In this document: piece by piece, positions 1 through 8,013 of the stretch
How the letters are laid out: every line of letters starts with the position of its first letter
How positions within the stretch are numbered: the stretch's first letter is position 1
NCBI RefSeq assembly: GCF_000445445.1
Contig: NZ_ASXP01000001.1
Coordinates: 728,501-792,500 of the forward strand
Source: Sporomusa ovata DSM 2662
Lineage (GTDB): Bacteria; Bacillota; Negativicutes; Sporomusales; Sporomusaceae
Length of the DNA stretch: 64,000 nt
Direction of reading: 5' to 3'
Made by a program: the position numbers and the translations under genes
Notes under the pieces: generated by a model
Seen by the model: the letters and a program-made list of their open reading frames with translations, nothing else
Databases searched by the model: none
What the model was told of the DNA's origin: nothing

Positions 1-624
1 CAGGTTCTTACTGATATCAGTTTTATTGTAAACAAGGGCGACAAGATTGCTTTTGTCGGTCCGGATGGGCTTGCTAAAACGGCTCTTTTTAAAATTCTAA
101 TGGGAGAGATGGAAGCAGATAGTGGTTCTTTCAAATGGGGAGTAACTACAAGCCAAGCATACTTTCCTAAAGATAATGCCGAGTATTTTGACGGCGTAGA
201 CTTAAACCTTATTGATTGGCTGCGTCAGTTCTCCCGCGATCAGGAAGAGTCATTTATTAGAGGTTTTCTGGGAAGAATGTTATTTTCCGGTGAAGAAAGT
301 TTAAAAGAAGCCAGTGTATTGTCTGGCGGTGAAAAAGTCCGGTGTATGCTGGCAAGAATGATGTTAAGCGGCGCCAATGTTCTGCTGCTTGATGAACCAA
401 CAAATCACTTGGACTTAGAGTCAATTACCTCGCTGAATAACGGACTAATTAGCTTTGAGGGTACCCTCTTGTTTGTTTCTCACGACCATCAGTTTATTCA
501 AACAATTGCCAATCGCATTATAGAAATAACCCCTAACGGTTTGGTTGACCGCCAGATGCCTTATGACGAATATCTGGATAATGCTGATGTGAAAAAGCAG
601 CTAGCGGTATTATACGGAAAATAA
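1..624 (+). CDS. ABC-F family ATPase, C-terminal part (YkpA/YbiT-like), 5' truncated
   Basis: The reading frame is open from the first base, so this is the C-terminal nucleotide-binding domain of a duplicated ABC-F protein; the first domain lies outside the window. Seen: a Walker A at residues 20-27 reading GPDGLAKT, where the usual Gly before Lys is Ala, the signature LSGGEKVR, the Walker B LLLDEPTNHLDLES and the switch histidine in FVSHDH. There are no membrane segments. ABC-F proteins act on the ribosome (translation factors or antibiotic protection). An AKT-type second Walker A is, from memory, common in the YkpA/YbiT branch rather than a defect. A strong hairpin and T-run follow the stop. 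Confidence 0.88.
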   Translation, partial: QVLTDISFIVNKGDKIAFVGPDGLAKTALFKILMGEMEADSGSFKWGVTTSQAYFPKDNAEYFDGVDLNLIDWLRQFSRDQEESFIRGFLGRMLFSGEESLKEASVLSGGEKVRCMLARMMLSGANVLLLDEPTNHLDLESITSLNNGLISFEGTLLFVSHDHQFIQTIANRIIEITPNGLVDRQMPYDEYLDNADVKKQLAVLYGK

Positions 625-642
625 TAGAACATTAAAAGCACC

Positions 643-720
643 AGATTGCTATTCTATTGTGCGCGATGACTCCAGGTAACTTACTTGTCATTGCAAACAA
701 TAGTTTAGCAATCTTTTTTT
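643..720 (+). terminator. Long hairpin terminator after the ABC-F gene
   Basis: An 18-nt left arm (643-660) pairs with 697-714 apart from two or three mismatches. An inner helix is formed by 663-670 with 687-694, and a run of seven T follows at 714-720. This is a rho-independent terminator for the upstream gene. Confidence 0.75.
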
Positions 721-752
721 ACCCTAACAGAAAGTAAGCTTTCTGTTAGGGT
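721..752. repeat. Perfect 14-bp inverted repeat, T-run/A-run flanked
   Basis: ACCCTAACAGAAAG at 721-734 is the exact reverse complement of 739-752, with a 4-nt loop. The stem is extended by flanking T and A runs. In the minus direction it looks like a terminator; in the plus direction it lies between the terminator at 643-720 and the next hairpin. Confidence 0.7.
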
Positions 753-769
753 AAAAAGGCCGGCTCTAA

Positions 770-805
770 CTAATAATAATTTTAGTGCGCTAAAATTATT
801 ATTAG
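770..805 (+). promoter_or_regulatory. Perfect 16-bp hairpin abutting the ribosome-binding site of the GNAT gene
   Basis: Positions 770-785 and 790-805 are perfect reverse complements with a TGCG tetraloop. The right arm runs into the AGGGAGA ribosome-binding site (about 803-809) of the gene starting at 816, so the hairpin could limit ribosome access or protect the 5' end of the mRNA. The role is inferred from position only. Confidence 0.55.
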
Positions 806-815
806 GGAGAATGCT

Positions 816-1868
816 ATGTCGAAAAAGCCATTTACTAATGTGACAATCGAAAAAGTACAGCGTTCTGATTTAGAACAACTGGAAAAATTATTTGCCACTG
901 CCTTTGCCGGCGAAATTGATATTCAGCAAATTAAGCGCCGCATCCGTCGGGCTCGGCAATTTTATTATATTTTGCAGCCGTTAAGTAAGTTCTCCGGCTG
1001 GGTAAAAAACCATTTCGATGTATATGCTGTAAAAATTGCCGGACAGGTAGTGGGATTTATGCAGCTATCTTATCTTAACTCTGCACAATTGCATATTGAT
1101 TACATTGCATTTAGTAAGCAACATCGTGGGCAAGGGTTGGGCAGATGGGTTCTAACTAAGCTGCTTGAAACTGTTGCTGATGCCAATAATCAGGATGTTG
1201 TACTTGAAGTTCGGGTTGACAATCCGGCGTACAAATTGTATCAGCGTTTGGGATTTAGGGCGGTAACGGAAATACTGCATTATGAAATGATCTTCGGCGG
1301 TACTACCAGCTCATTACCGTCACTTGATGATGAATTGCCTGGATTTCGGGTACTTACAGTCAAGGATCGAGGCCAATTATACCGGTTATATAAGGCCTCG
1401 GTACCACCTGGTTTGCGGCGAGTCATTAAACGCAGCTATAGGGAGTTTAATCCCAGCATGCTGGTTAGGCATTTGGACTGGGCAAAAAACTATTTGATGC
1501 GTAAACAGATAAGCAATTACGTTGTTGAGCAGTCAGATAAAATAGTGGCATTAGTAACAATCAGTAGTTATGTTAAAACCCAAAATCATATAATCAGTCT
1601 TATCATTCACCATTCCTATGAATATCTGCGTTCCGCGCTGCTAAAAAAAGCCATTAATTTAATTGAAGCCAGCTATAAACAAGGGGTAATAAGTTGCACT
1701 ATTTATAGTGATGATTCCAATAAACAAGCTGTTTTAGAGCAACTTGGATTTAAGAGAGATTCAGCCTATTACCTGATGCTTTACCCAGCGGCTCAAAAAC
1801 GTAAAGAAACAGTAAAGGCAAGGTCACAAAATGCAGCGGCAAGTAAAAGTATGAAAACATCGCTATAA
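816..1868 (+). CDS. Tandem GNAT-domain N-acetyltransferase
   Basis: A 350-residue protein. Residues about 8-155 form a GNAT acetyltransferase fold with the acetyl-CoA pyrophosphate loop QHRGQGLGR at 102-110 and the following helix, then a typical C-terminal part (YKLYQRLGFRAV). Residues about 170-325 look like a second, degenerate GNAT domain ending in a similar VLEQLGFKRDSAYYLM stretch but without a clear Q/RxxGxG loop. The substrate is unknown. The basic C-terminal tail (KRKETVKARS...) is probably disordered. The ATG start has AGGGAGA upstream. It stands alone between two hairpins and the next operon. Confidence 0.8.
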   Translation: MSKKPFTNVTIEKVQRSDLEQLEKLFATAFAGEIDIQQIKRRIRRARQFYYILQPLSKFSGWVKNHFDVYAVKIAGQVVGFMQLSYLNSAQLHIDYIAFSKQHRGQGLGRWVLTKLLETVADANNQDVVLEVRVDNPAYKLYQRLGFRAVTEILHYEMIFGGTTSSLPSLDDELPGFRVLTVKDRGQLYRLYKASVPPGLRRVIKRSYREFNPSMLVRHLDWAKNYLMRKQISNYVVEQSDKIVALVTISSYVKTQNHIISLIIHHSYEYLRSALLKKAINLIEASYKQGVISCTIYSDDSNKQAVLEQLGFKRDSAYYLMLYPAAQKRKETVKARSQNAAASKSMKTSL

Positions 1869-1952
1869 GATTTTTCGTCATAGTAGTAGGTGTTTTATAA
1901 ATAATGTCAAAATAATATAGGTATGATTTCTGACTACATTAGGGGGCACACC

Positions 1953-2420
1953 ATGTTTAAAACTATGAGGCGCAAGGAGCGGCAGAGTACAACGGAATGC
2001 GCAGTTGCTATACTCGAAAAATGTGAGTATGGCATATTAGCCACGGTAAGCCAGGACGGATATCCCTATGGTGTTCCACTGAGCTATATCTATAAGGACG
2101 CCAGTATCTACTTCCATAGCGCTGCTGTAGGACACAAATTAGATAATATAGCCGCTAACCACAACGTTTCTTTTTGTGTTGTTGGTGAGAAACAGTCATT
2201 GCCGGAAAAATTTACGACAAGCTATGAAAGCGTTATCATCTTTGGACAGGCAAGTCAAGTAACCGGAGAAGAAAAAAAGGCTGCACTTCTTGCGTTACTG
2301 GCTAAATACTCGCCTGCTTATCTGGAAAAAGGAAAAGCATATATTGAAAACAGTGAGGACAAAACAACCGTAATAAAAATTACTATTGAGCATATAACTG
2401 GCAAAGTGAGGCCGCAGTAA
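1953..2420 (+). CDS. Pyridoxamine 5'-phosphate oxidase-fold protein (NimA-like)
   Basis: About 155 residues with the split-barrel flavin-binding fold. It begins MFKTMRRKERQ, continues with ILATVSQDGYPYGVPLSY and IYFHSAAVGHKLDNI, and resembles the nitroimidazole-resistance (NimA)/FMN-binding family. The start at 1953 is preferred over the in-frame ATG at 1923 because AGGGG at 1941-1945 lies 7 nt upstream and family members start with M-F-x-x-M-R-R. The reaction is unknown; relatives reduce or bind flavin/F420/heme. The next gene starts one base after its stop, so the two are co-transcribed. Confidence 0.8.
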   Translation: MFKTMRRKERQSTTECAVAILEKCEYGILATVSQDGYPYGVPLSYIYKDASIYFHSAAVGHKLDNIAANHNVSFCVVGEKQSLPEKFTTSYESVIIFGQASQVTGEEKKAALLALLAKYSPAYLEKGKAYIENSEDKTTVIKITIEHITGKVRPQ

Positions 2421-2421
2421 A

Positions 2422-3126
2422 ATGACAGAAGACGAACTTAAACAGCAAATATGTGAAATCGGCAAGCGCATGTACGACAGTGGTTTTGTTGCCGCAAATG
2501 ACGGAAATATCAGTGTTAAGCTAAATTCGCAAGAGATTCTTACCACTCCAACTGGGGTAAGTAAAGGGTTTATGACGCCGGAAATGCTGGTGAAGGTGGA
2601 TAGCGAGGGCCAGGTGTTGGCTGCTGCCGGCAGCTGGCGTCCGTCATCAGAACTAAAGATGCATCTACGGGTATATCAGGAACGCCCTGATGTACAAGCG
2701 GTTGTTCATGCTCACCCGCCGTATGCCACTACGTTTGCGGTTGCCCGTACTCCCCTCAATAAACCGCTCATTGCCGAGGCTGTTGTAAGCCTTGGCTGTG
2801 TGCCGGTAGCAGAGTATGGCACTCCTTCCACCAATGAGGTTCCTGAGGCGGTGGCCCGTTACCTGGAACACTTTGATGCCGTATTGTTAGCAAATCATGG
2901 CGCGTTAGCCTGGGGGCAGGATTTACTCACTGCCTATCATAAGCTGGAATCGGTGGAGTTTTATGCCAAGCTGACTTTTTTGTCAGCACAATTAGGTAAA
3001 GCTCATGAATTATCCACTACTCAAATTGAAACTTTATACGAAATCAGAAAGAAGCTGGCTTTACCTGGCCGTCATCCCGGTAATAACTGTGGAGTAGAAT
3101 GTGATTTACCATGTAACAGATTTTGA
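2422..3126 (+). CDS. Class II aldolase (L-fuculose-phosphate aldolase-like)
   Basis: A 234-residue Zn-dependent class II aldolase/adducin-family protein. Visible active-site residues are the NDGNIS substrate/phosphate loop at 26-31, Glu77 in SSELKMH, the metal-binding His96 and His98 in HAHPPYATTF, and His159 in LLANHGALAWG. Family members cleave fuculose-1-phosphate to DHAP and lactaldehyde or act on methylthioribulose-phosphate and similar sugars; the substrate cannot be fixed here. An extra Cys-containing tail (NNCGVECDLPCNRF) is unusual. It is tightly coupled to the flavin-fold gene upstream and the DUF815 gene downstream. Confidence 0.85.
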   Translation: MTEDELKQQICEIGKRMYDSGFVAANDGNISVKLNSQEILTTPTGVSKGFMTPEMLVKVDSEGQVLAAAGSWRPSSELKMHLRVYQERPDVQAVVHAHPPYATTFAVARTPLNKPLIAEAVVSLGCVPVAEYGTPSTNEVPEAVARYLEHFDAVLLANHGALAWGQDLLTAYHKLESVEFYAKLTFLSAQLGKAHELSTTQIETLYEIRKKLALPGRHPGNNCGVECDLPCNRF

Positions 3127-3147
3127 TTTTTTGCAGGAGGAATTGTT

Positions 3148-4422
3148 GTGACACATACTTGCTTTGACCTTAGCAGATTGCTGGTTTATCGCAATTTATT
3201 AAATGATAGGATAGTTAGAGACCTACAATCTTTGGGAGTGCAGGGGGCTGCAAAGTGTGATGAGTATGCACTTGCGGCCAGTCTTATTAGTTGGGCTGAA
3301 GAAACTGGTATAGCAGGTAATATCGCCGAGAACTATTTGTTGTTCCAGCTTGGCTGTGATGAAAATATATTCAGCAGTACGGCCGGGAAAACTGGTGGTC
3401 AGCCGGGAGGGAGTCTGTCAAAGGCAGCTGTCCATGATATAACAATATGGAAGGTGCTGTTAAACAAAGGATTGACCCAGCAATTTGGTGAGGAGCTCCA
3501 GGCCGTTATTAATGACTATCATCCTATCCAAGCGAGCCACAATAAAAAAACGGGTAAGTTTCAGGACTTGTCTACGCTGAGGGATTTGTTTTTTGATGTG
3601 ACCAAAAACTATACGCCACAAGAGGTAGTGCTGGCTCTTGGCCGCTATTATGACCGTTATGGCTGCGGCAGGCTAGCCGGTTATGGTGCATTCAAATGGG
3701 ATTCAGAGCGGCGGGAGCTTGCTGGTATTGAATATACCGATCCGGTACAGCTAAAGGATATTGTGGGCTATGAATATCAAAAGGCTGAGCTTGTCCGCAA
3801 TACCGAGGCTTTTATTAATAACAAACCGGCTAACAATGTGCTGCTGGTTGGGGCCAGAGGCACCGGAAAATCATCATCTGTTAAGGCGATAGCCAACCGT
3901 TATTTTGATAAAGGTATTAGACTTATTGAAATAGCCAAAACTGATTTTAAGCATATTCCCGAAATTATGGCGGCACTGCGGCAGTGGGGCAAGAAATTTA
4001 TTCTATTTATTGATGATTTGTCGTTTGAGGAATTTGAAGCAGAGTACAAAATTTTAAAGTCGCTGATTGATGGTGGCATAGAGGTGCGGCCTGACAATGT
4101 TCTGATTTATGCTACCTCTAACCGGCGGAATTTGATCAAAGAAACCTGGGATGACCGCAGCGGCAATGAGTTGCATCGTCAGGATACGATCAATGAAAAG
4201 ATATCGCTGGCAGACCGTTTTGGCATTACGCTGTTCTTTACCCTGCCTAATCAGGAAGAGTATTTCCGGATTGTTGAGGAAATTGCACACCGTAGCGGCA
4301 TCCCCATGTCGGTTGCTGAGCTTAGGGCAGAAGCTTTGCGATGGGAGATGTCACATTCAGGCCGTTCAGGCCGGATTGCGAAGCAGTTTATTGATTATCT
4401 GGCAGGAGAGGTTGCAGACTAG
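3148..4422 (+). CDS. DUF815-family AAA ATPase
   Basis: A 424-residue ATP-binding protein. The C-terminal half is an AAA-type domain with Walker A GARGTGKSS near residues 236-244, Walker B ILFIDDLSFEE near 286-296 and a sensor-like YATSNRRNLIKE. The N-terminal 200 residues are helical and not recognised. DUF815 proteins are widespread and functionally undescribed. The start is GTG at 3148 with AGGAGG about 8 nt upstream. The stop is followed directly by the start of hrpB. Confidence 0.85.
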   Translation: MTHTCFDLSRLLVYRNLLNDRIVRDLQSLGVQGAAKCDEYALAASLISWAEETGIAGNIAENYLLFQLGCDENIFSSTAGKTGGQPGGSLSKAAVHDITIWKVLLNKGLTQQFGEELQAVINDYHPIQASHNKKTGKFQDLSTLRDLFFDVTKNYTPQEVVLALGRYYDRYGCGRLAGYGAFKWDSERRELAGIEYTDPVQLKDIVGYEYQKAELVRNTEAFINNKPANNVLLVGARGTGKSSSVKAIANRYFDKGIRLIEIAKTDFKHIPEIMAALRQWGKKFILFIDDLSFEEFEAEYKILKSLIDGGIEVRPDNVLIYATSNRRNLIKETWDDRSGNELHRQDTINEKISLADRFGITLFFTLPNQEEYFRIVEEIAHRSGIPMSVAELRAEALRWEMSHSGRSGRIAKQFIDYLAGEVAD

Positions 4423-4423
4423 C

Positions 4424-6913
4424 GTGAAAATGGATAATCTGCCTATTGATGGAATATTGCCTGAGCTTAAGGCGACGCTTGGTTCACAGGTAAACGCTGT
4501 GGTGGTAGCGCCACCCGGTTCTGGGAAGACAACACGTATTCCGCTGGCGCTGCTGGAGGAAGAGTGGCTCAAGGGGCAGCGCATCATTGTGCTGGAACCC
4601 CGGCGTTTGGCGGCCCGCACTGCGGCCCGTTATATGGCGCAGCTGCTGGGAGAACAAGTAGGACAAACGGTAGGATACCGGGTTCGGCTGGATACTTGTA
4701 TCGGTTCTAAGACACGGATTGAAGTAATTACCGAAGGTGTGCTTACCCGTATGCTTCAGGCTGATCAGGGTCTTACTGGAATAGGTATGGTTATTTTTGA
4801 CGAATTTCACGAACGCAGTATTCATGCCGATCTGGGATTAGCGCTGGCTTTGGAAACACAAGCCATTCTGCGGGAAGATTTAAGATTGTTAGTTATGTCG
4901 GCAACTCTTGCAGCTGAGCCGGTAGCCGGTATGCTGGGAAATGCGCCGCTTATTTACGGCAAAGGACAAGTCTTTCCGGTAGCAACGCATTATCTTGAAC
5001 GACGTGATAGAGAAGGTATAGAGGCTAGTGTTGTACGGACCGTCTTTAGCGCACTTGCTAGCAGTAGTGGCGATATACTGGTATTTCTGCCGGGAACGGG
5101 TGAAATCAACCGGGTTCAGGCGGAATTGGCTGCAAGCGGTATCGCCCGGTATGCACAAGTTGCACCACTATATGGGGCTTTGTCAATAGCTGCGCAGGAT
5201 GCAGCTATTTTGCCTAGTCCGGTTGGCGGGCGTAAGGTGGTTCTCTCCACGTCGATAGCTGAGACAAGCCTAACTGTTGAGGGTATCAGGACGGTGATTG
5301 ATAGCGGGTTAATGCGTGTTCCGCGTTACTCACCACGTACCGGCCTTACTTCTCTTGAAACCATACGGGTCTCAAGGTCTGCCGCTGATCAGCGACGCGG
5401 TCGGGCAGGGCGCCTGGGGCCGGGAAGATGTTACCGGCTTTGGACAAAACAAGAGGATCATTACCTTGAAGCCAATACTACCCCTGAAGTTCTGTCATCA
5501 GATTTGACGCCGTTGGTACTAGAACTGGCTGCCTGGGGAGTTGCCAGCCCTACGCAACTCAAATGGCTTGATTTGCCCCCTGAACCGGCATTTTTGCAGG
5601 CCAGGCAGCTGCTTAGCAAGCTGGGGGCGTTAGAAGCGGGTGGCACTATTACCAAATATGGACGGCAAATGCTGCAGACAGGTTTACATCCGCGCCTGGC
5701 TCACATGGTACTTATGGCAGCAGAACTTGGTTTGGGCGGGATAGCCTGTGAGCTTGCCGCTATTCTTATGGAACGGGATTTTTTGCGAGGTTCAGATAGT
5801 GATTTGCGTCTGCGGCTTGAAACTATCCATAATCTTGATGACCCTAAACGGATGGTAACGCAAGCTAGTGATAAAGCAGTATGCTGGCGGATTAAACAGG
5901 AAAGTGACCGCCTGAAAAAGGAATTTGGTAATTTGGCTAGTTGCTTTGCAGATATTGCGTATTGTGGCTTGTTACTAGCCTTTGCTTATCCTGACCGGAT
6001 TGGGCAACAGCGGGGCGGGGGGAGGTTTTTACTAGAAAGTGGACGCGGTGCAGTACTGGTTGACAGGCAACTGGCAGCGAATGCTGACTATATTGTTGCT
6101 GTTAACCTTGATGGACAGGGTACAGAGAGTCGGATTTTTCTTGCGGCACCTATCGAAATAGAACAAATTAGAACCCATTTTGCTCAGCAGATTGTAAATG
6201 AAACCACAGTTGCCTGGGATGGGGCTGTGCGGGCCGTACGGGCCAGAGTGTATGAACGATTAGGTTCGTTAATCGTAAAGGTTAGCCCTTGCCTTAAACC
6301 CAAGCCAGCAGACATTTTGGGGGCTTTGCTTAGCGGAATTGCCCAGGAAGGATTAGCGCTATTGCCTTGGACGCGAGCGGCGCGGCAATTGCGTGAGCGT
6401 CTGCTATTCATTCACCACTGGCAAGCAGGCTGGCCGGATGTTACCGACAAGGCACTTCTTTCCACTCTGGATACCTGGCTTGGTCCCTATGCCTACGGTT
6501 TAACAAGCCAGGCAGAATTGACACAATTGAATCTTGCCGCTATTTTGGAAAATATGCTTACCTGGGAGCAACAGCAGGAGTTAGCTGAGTATGCTCCGAC
6601 TCACCTTATTGTGCCGAGTAAGCAACATGTTCCTATAGATTACAGCCAGCCTGATTGTCCGGTGTTGGCAGTAAGAATCCAAGAAATGTTTGGTCTTCAG
6701 GAAACACCATGTGTAGCGCACGGGAAAGTCCGGTTAACCCTGAAACTACTATCGCCGGCAAGGCGACCGGTGCAGGTGACACAGGATTTGGCCAGCTTTT
6801 GGCGTACTACCTATTTTGAAGTAAAAAAAGATTTAATGGGTAGATATCCCAAACATTTCTGGCCTGATAATCCTCTGGATGCCACTCCAACTACCCGTGT
6901 TCGTATTAAATAA
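4424..6913 (+). CDS. hrpB: ATP-dependent helicase HrpB
   Basis: A DEAH/RHA-type helicase of about 829 residues, close to the usual HrpB length. Motifs in order: Walker A PPGSGKTT (about 29-36), EPRRLAARTAA, the DEAH-box variant DEFHERS (about 125-131), SATL, STSIAETSLTV, and motif VI QRRGRAGR, followed by the HrpB-specific C-terminal domain (GRYPKHFWPDNP). The frame is open upstream to 4151 across the DUF815 gene, but the GTG at 4424, one base after the previous stop with AGGAGAG 13 nt upstream, begins the family-typical sequence (M)KMDNLPIDGILPEL; the ATG at 4430 is the alternative. The cellular role of HrpB is not well defined. Confidence 0.9.
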   Translation: MKMDNLPIDGILPELKATLGSQVNAVVVAPPGSGKTTRIPLALLEEEWLKGQRIIVLEPRRLAARTAARYMAQLLGEQVGQTVGYRVRLDTCIGSKTRIEVITEGVLTRMLQADQGLTGIGMVIFDEFHERSIHADLGLALALETQAILREDLRLLVMSATLAAEPVAGMLGNAPLIYGKGQVFPVATHYLERRDREGIEASVVRTVFSALASSSGDILVFLPGTGEINRVQAELAASGIARYAQVAPLYGALSIAAQDAAILPSPVGGRKVVLSTSIAETSLTVEGIRTVIDSGLMRVPRYSPRTGLTSLETIRVSRSAADQRRGRAGRLGPGRCYRLWTKQEDHYLEANTTPEVLSSDLTPLVLELAAWGVASPTQLKWLDLPPEPAFLQARQLLSKLGALEAGGTITKYGRQMLQTGLHPRLAHMVLMAAELGLGGIACELAAILMERDFLRGSDSDLRLRLETIHNLDDPKRMVTQASDKAVCWRIKQESDRLKKEFGNLASCFADIAYCGLLLAFAYPDRIGQQRGGGRFLLESGRGAVLVDRQLAANADYIVAVNLDGQGTESRIFLAAPIEIEQIRTHFAQQIVNETTVAWDGAVRAVRARVYERLGSLIVKVSPCLKPKPADILGALLSGIAQEGLALLPWTRAARQLRERLLFIHHWQAGWPDVTDKALLSTLDTWLGPYAYGLTSQAELTQLNLAAILENMLTWEQQQELAEYAPTHLIVPSKQHVPIDYSQPDCPVLAVRIQEMFGLQETPCVAHGKVRLTLKLLSPARRPVQVTQDLASFWRTTYFEVKKDLMGRYPKHFWPDNPLDATPTTRVRIK

Positions 6914-6997
6914 TGCCTTATTGATACCACAGCATTATGATTATAGGTTGTTTTTTATTTACAGAAATTGTTATTTTAATAATGATTAATAGGGTGC

Positions 6998-7026
6998 TTG
7001 ACATAAGGATATGGGTATGATAGAAT
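6998..7026 (+). promoter_or_regulatory. Sigma-A promoter of the tRNA-His/Gln/Lys cluster
   Basis: TTGACA at 6998-7003, a 17-nt spacer and TAGAAT at 7021-7026, about 28 nt before the first tRNA. Confidence 0.75.
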
Positions 7027-7053
7027 AAATTCTGTCGTTAGCGACAATAATAT

Positions 7054-7130
7054 GGTGGCTGTGGTGAAGCGGTTAACACGCCGGATTGTGGCTCCGGTAT
7101 TCGAGGGTTCGAGACCCTCCAGTCACCCCA
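7054..7130 (+). tRNA. tRNA-His (GTG)
   Basis: The cloverleaf includes the extra G-1 paired with C73. The acceptor stem is GTGGCTG/CAGTCAC (one G-U), the anticodon loop is TTGTGGC, the T loop GTTCGAGAC, and the 3' CCA is encoded. Confidence 0.95.
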
Positions 7131-7137
7131 TATTAAT

Positions 7138-7213
7138 AGGGGCGTAGCCAAGTCGGTAAGGCAACGGACTTTGACTCCGTCATGCGTTGGTTCGAGTCCA
7201 GCCGCCCCTGCCA
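7138..7213 (+). tRNA. tRNA-Gln (TTG)
   Basis: Acceptor stem AGGGGCG/CGCCCCT, anticodon stem ACGGA/TCCGT with anticodon TTG, and an encoded CCA. It starts 7 nt after tRNA-His. Confidence 0.95.
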
Positions 7214-7288
7214 TTTGAGATGTGCGATGCAGGATGTTAGAAGTGGGAATCTCTGCTAATACAAGCAAGCACCACATCATTTATTTCT

Positions 7289-7364
7289 GACCTACTAGCT
7301 CAGTCGGTAGAGCACCTGACTTTTAATCAGGGTGTCCCGCGTTCGAGTCGCGGGTGGGTCACCA
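7289..7364 (+). tRNA. tRNA-Lys (TTT)
   Basis: Acceptor stem GACCTAC/GTGGGTC with one T-G pair, anticodon stem CCTGA/TCAGG enclosing anticodon TTT, and an encoded CCA at 7362-7364. Confidence 0.95.
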
Positions 7365-7371
7365 GTAAATT

Positions 7372-7412
7372 CAAGCCTCTCTGGACTCATTCCGAGAGGC
7401 TTGTTGCTTTTT
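7372..7412 (+). terminator. Rho-independent terminator of the tRNA cluster
   Basis: The 9-bp stem CAAGCCTCT (7372-7380)/AGAGGCTTG (7395-7403) is followed by TTGCTTTTT. Confidence 0.8.
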
Positions 7413-7445
7413 ACAACAACCGTACAACAATGTGAACGAAAAAGC

Positions 7446-7486
7446 CCCGGAGCGTGGATGTTTCCACCGTGCTCCGGGTTTTTTTT
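7446..7486 (+). terminator. Second hairpin terminator downstream of tRNA-Lys
   Basis: CCCGGAGC (7446-7453) pairs with GCTCCGGG (7471-7478), with an inner GTGGA/TCCAC helix, followed by eight T. It ends no visible gene, so it may belong to a lost or very short gene. Confidence 0.75.
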
Positions 7487-7497
7487 CGCGGGTAGGA

Positions 7498-7542
7498 TAA
7501 CCCAATGGAAGCACGCCGGTAAGGTGTGCTTCCATTGGGTTA
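7498..7542. repeat. Perfect 17-bp inverted repeat
   Basis: Positions 7498-7514 are the exact reverse complement of 7526-7542, with an 11-nt loop. No T-run follows. It lies just downstream of the C-terminal relic of a minus-strand response-regulator gene, where it may once have been the terminator. Confidence 0.65.
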
Positions 7543-7611
7543 TTGCAGTTCCTGGCTGGGGAAGCGAAGCGGCTGCAGCAGATCTCTTCTTGGGTTTACA
7601 GGGCAGCAGGC

Positions 7612-7767
7612 TTACAACTGATTATTAAATGTATACCCCTTGCCTCAAACGGTGAGAATATATTCCTGCTTGCCCTCACTTTGCTCCATTTTTTTGCGCA
7701 GGCGGTTGATATGCACGGTCACCGTCCGGGTATCGACGGATTTTTCACCCCAAACCACGAAAACAGC
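7612..7767 (-). pseudogene. Relic of an OmpR-family response regulator (C-terminal end)
   Basis: On the minus strand the frame reads VVWGEKSVDTRTVTV, then HINRLRKKMEQ and YILTV, an in-frame TGA at 7645-7647, then GKGYTFNNQL and TAA. This matches the winged-helix recognition end of OmpR/PhoB regulators, where the TGA replaces the Arg expected before GKGY. Upstream of about 7767 the sequence turns G+C-rich and no longer resembles the family, so the receiver domain and most of the DNA-binding domain are gone. Confidence 0.75.
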
Positions 7768-7817
7768 GCACCGGCCACGGCGAACAACCCGCGCCGCCGC
7801 GTCCCGTGCGACGGGCC

Positions 7818-7850
7818 TGCCGGCAGCAAGGGAGCCGCGAACTGCGCGGC
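7818..7850 (+). repeat. 33-bp direct repeat, copy 1
   Basis: Identical over 33 nt to 9265-9297. In both copies one frame reads AGSKGAANCAA and ends shortly after at a stop codon, which suggests a shared 3' end of a coding sequence. The two copies bracket the nucleotidyltransferase gene. Confidence 0.75.
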
Positions 7851-8013
7851 AGGAAAATGAAAGGCCGCTATCATTGCCAGGACACGATGAACTATACTTA
7901 AAGAAAGAACGCTTATCGTGGTAAAATATGCTATACTATTCGTGAAGTTATTAAGGGACAGTCATCTTCTTTAGAAAGAAATAGTGGGAATGTGGTAAGG
8001 CGGAGGTGCTAGC

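Noticed and set aside
25..99. Degenerate Walker A of the ABC-F protein as a sign of a pseudogene
   Set aside because: All other ATPase motifs are intact and the frame is open; the AKT variant is, as far as I recall, normal in this branch.
4151..4423. Longer open frame upstream of hrpB
   Set aside because: It lies entirely inside the DUF815 gene in another frame, and the protein it would add has no family resemblance; the GTG at 4424 fits HrpB proteins.
7038..7280. Minus-strand open frame over tRNA-His and tRNA-Gln
   Set aside because: It is antisense to two well-formed tRNAs; the apparent peptide similarity to other annotated small proteins is a common artefact of tRNA antisense.
7332..7924. 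Overlapping plus-strand open frames over the tRNA-Lys end and the G+C-rich patch
   Set aside because: They run through a tRNA, two terminators and the minus-strand response-regulator relic, show low-complexity Arg/Ala/Pro-rich composition and have no ribosome-binding sites.
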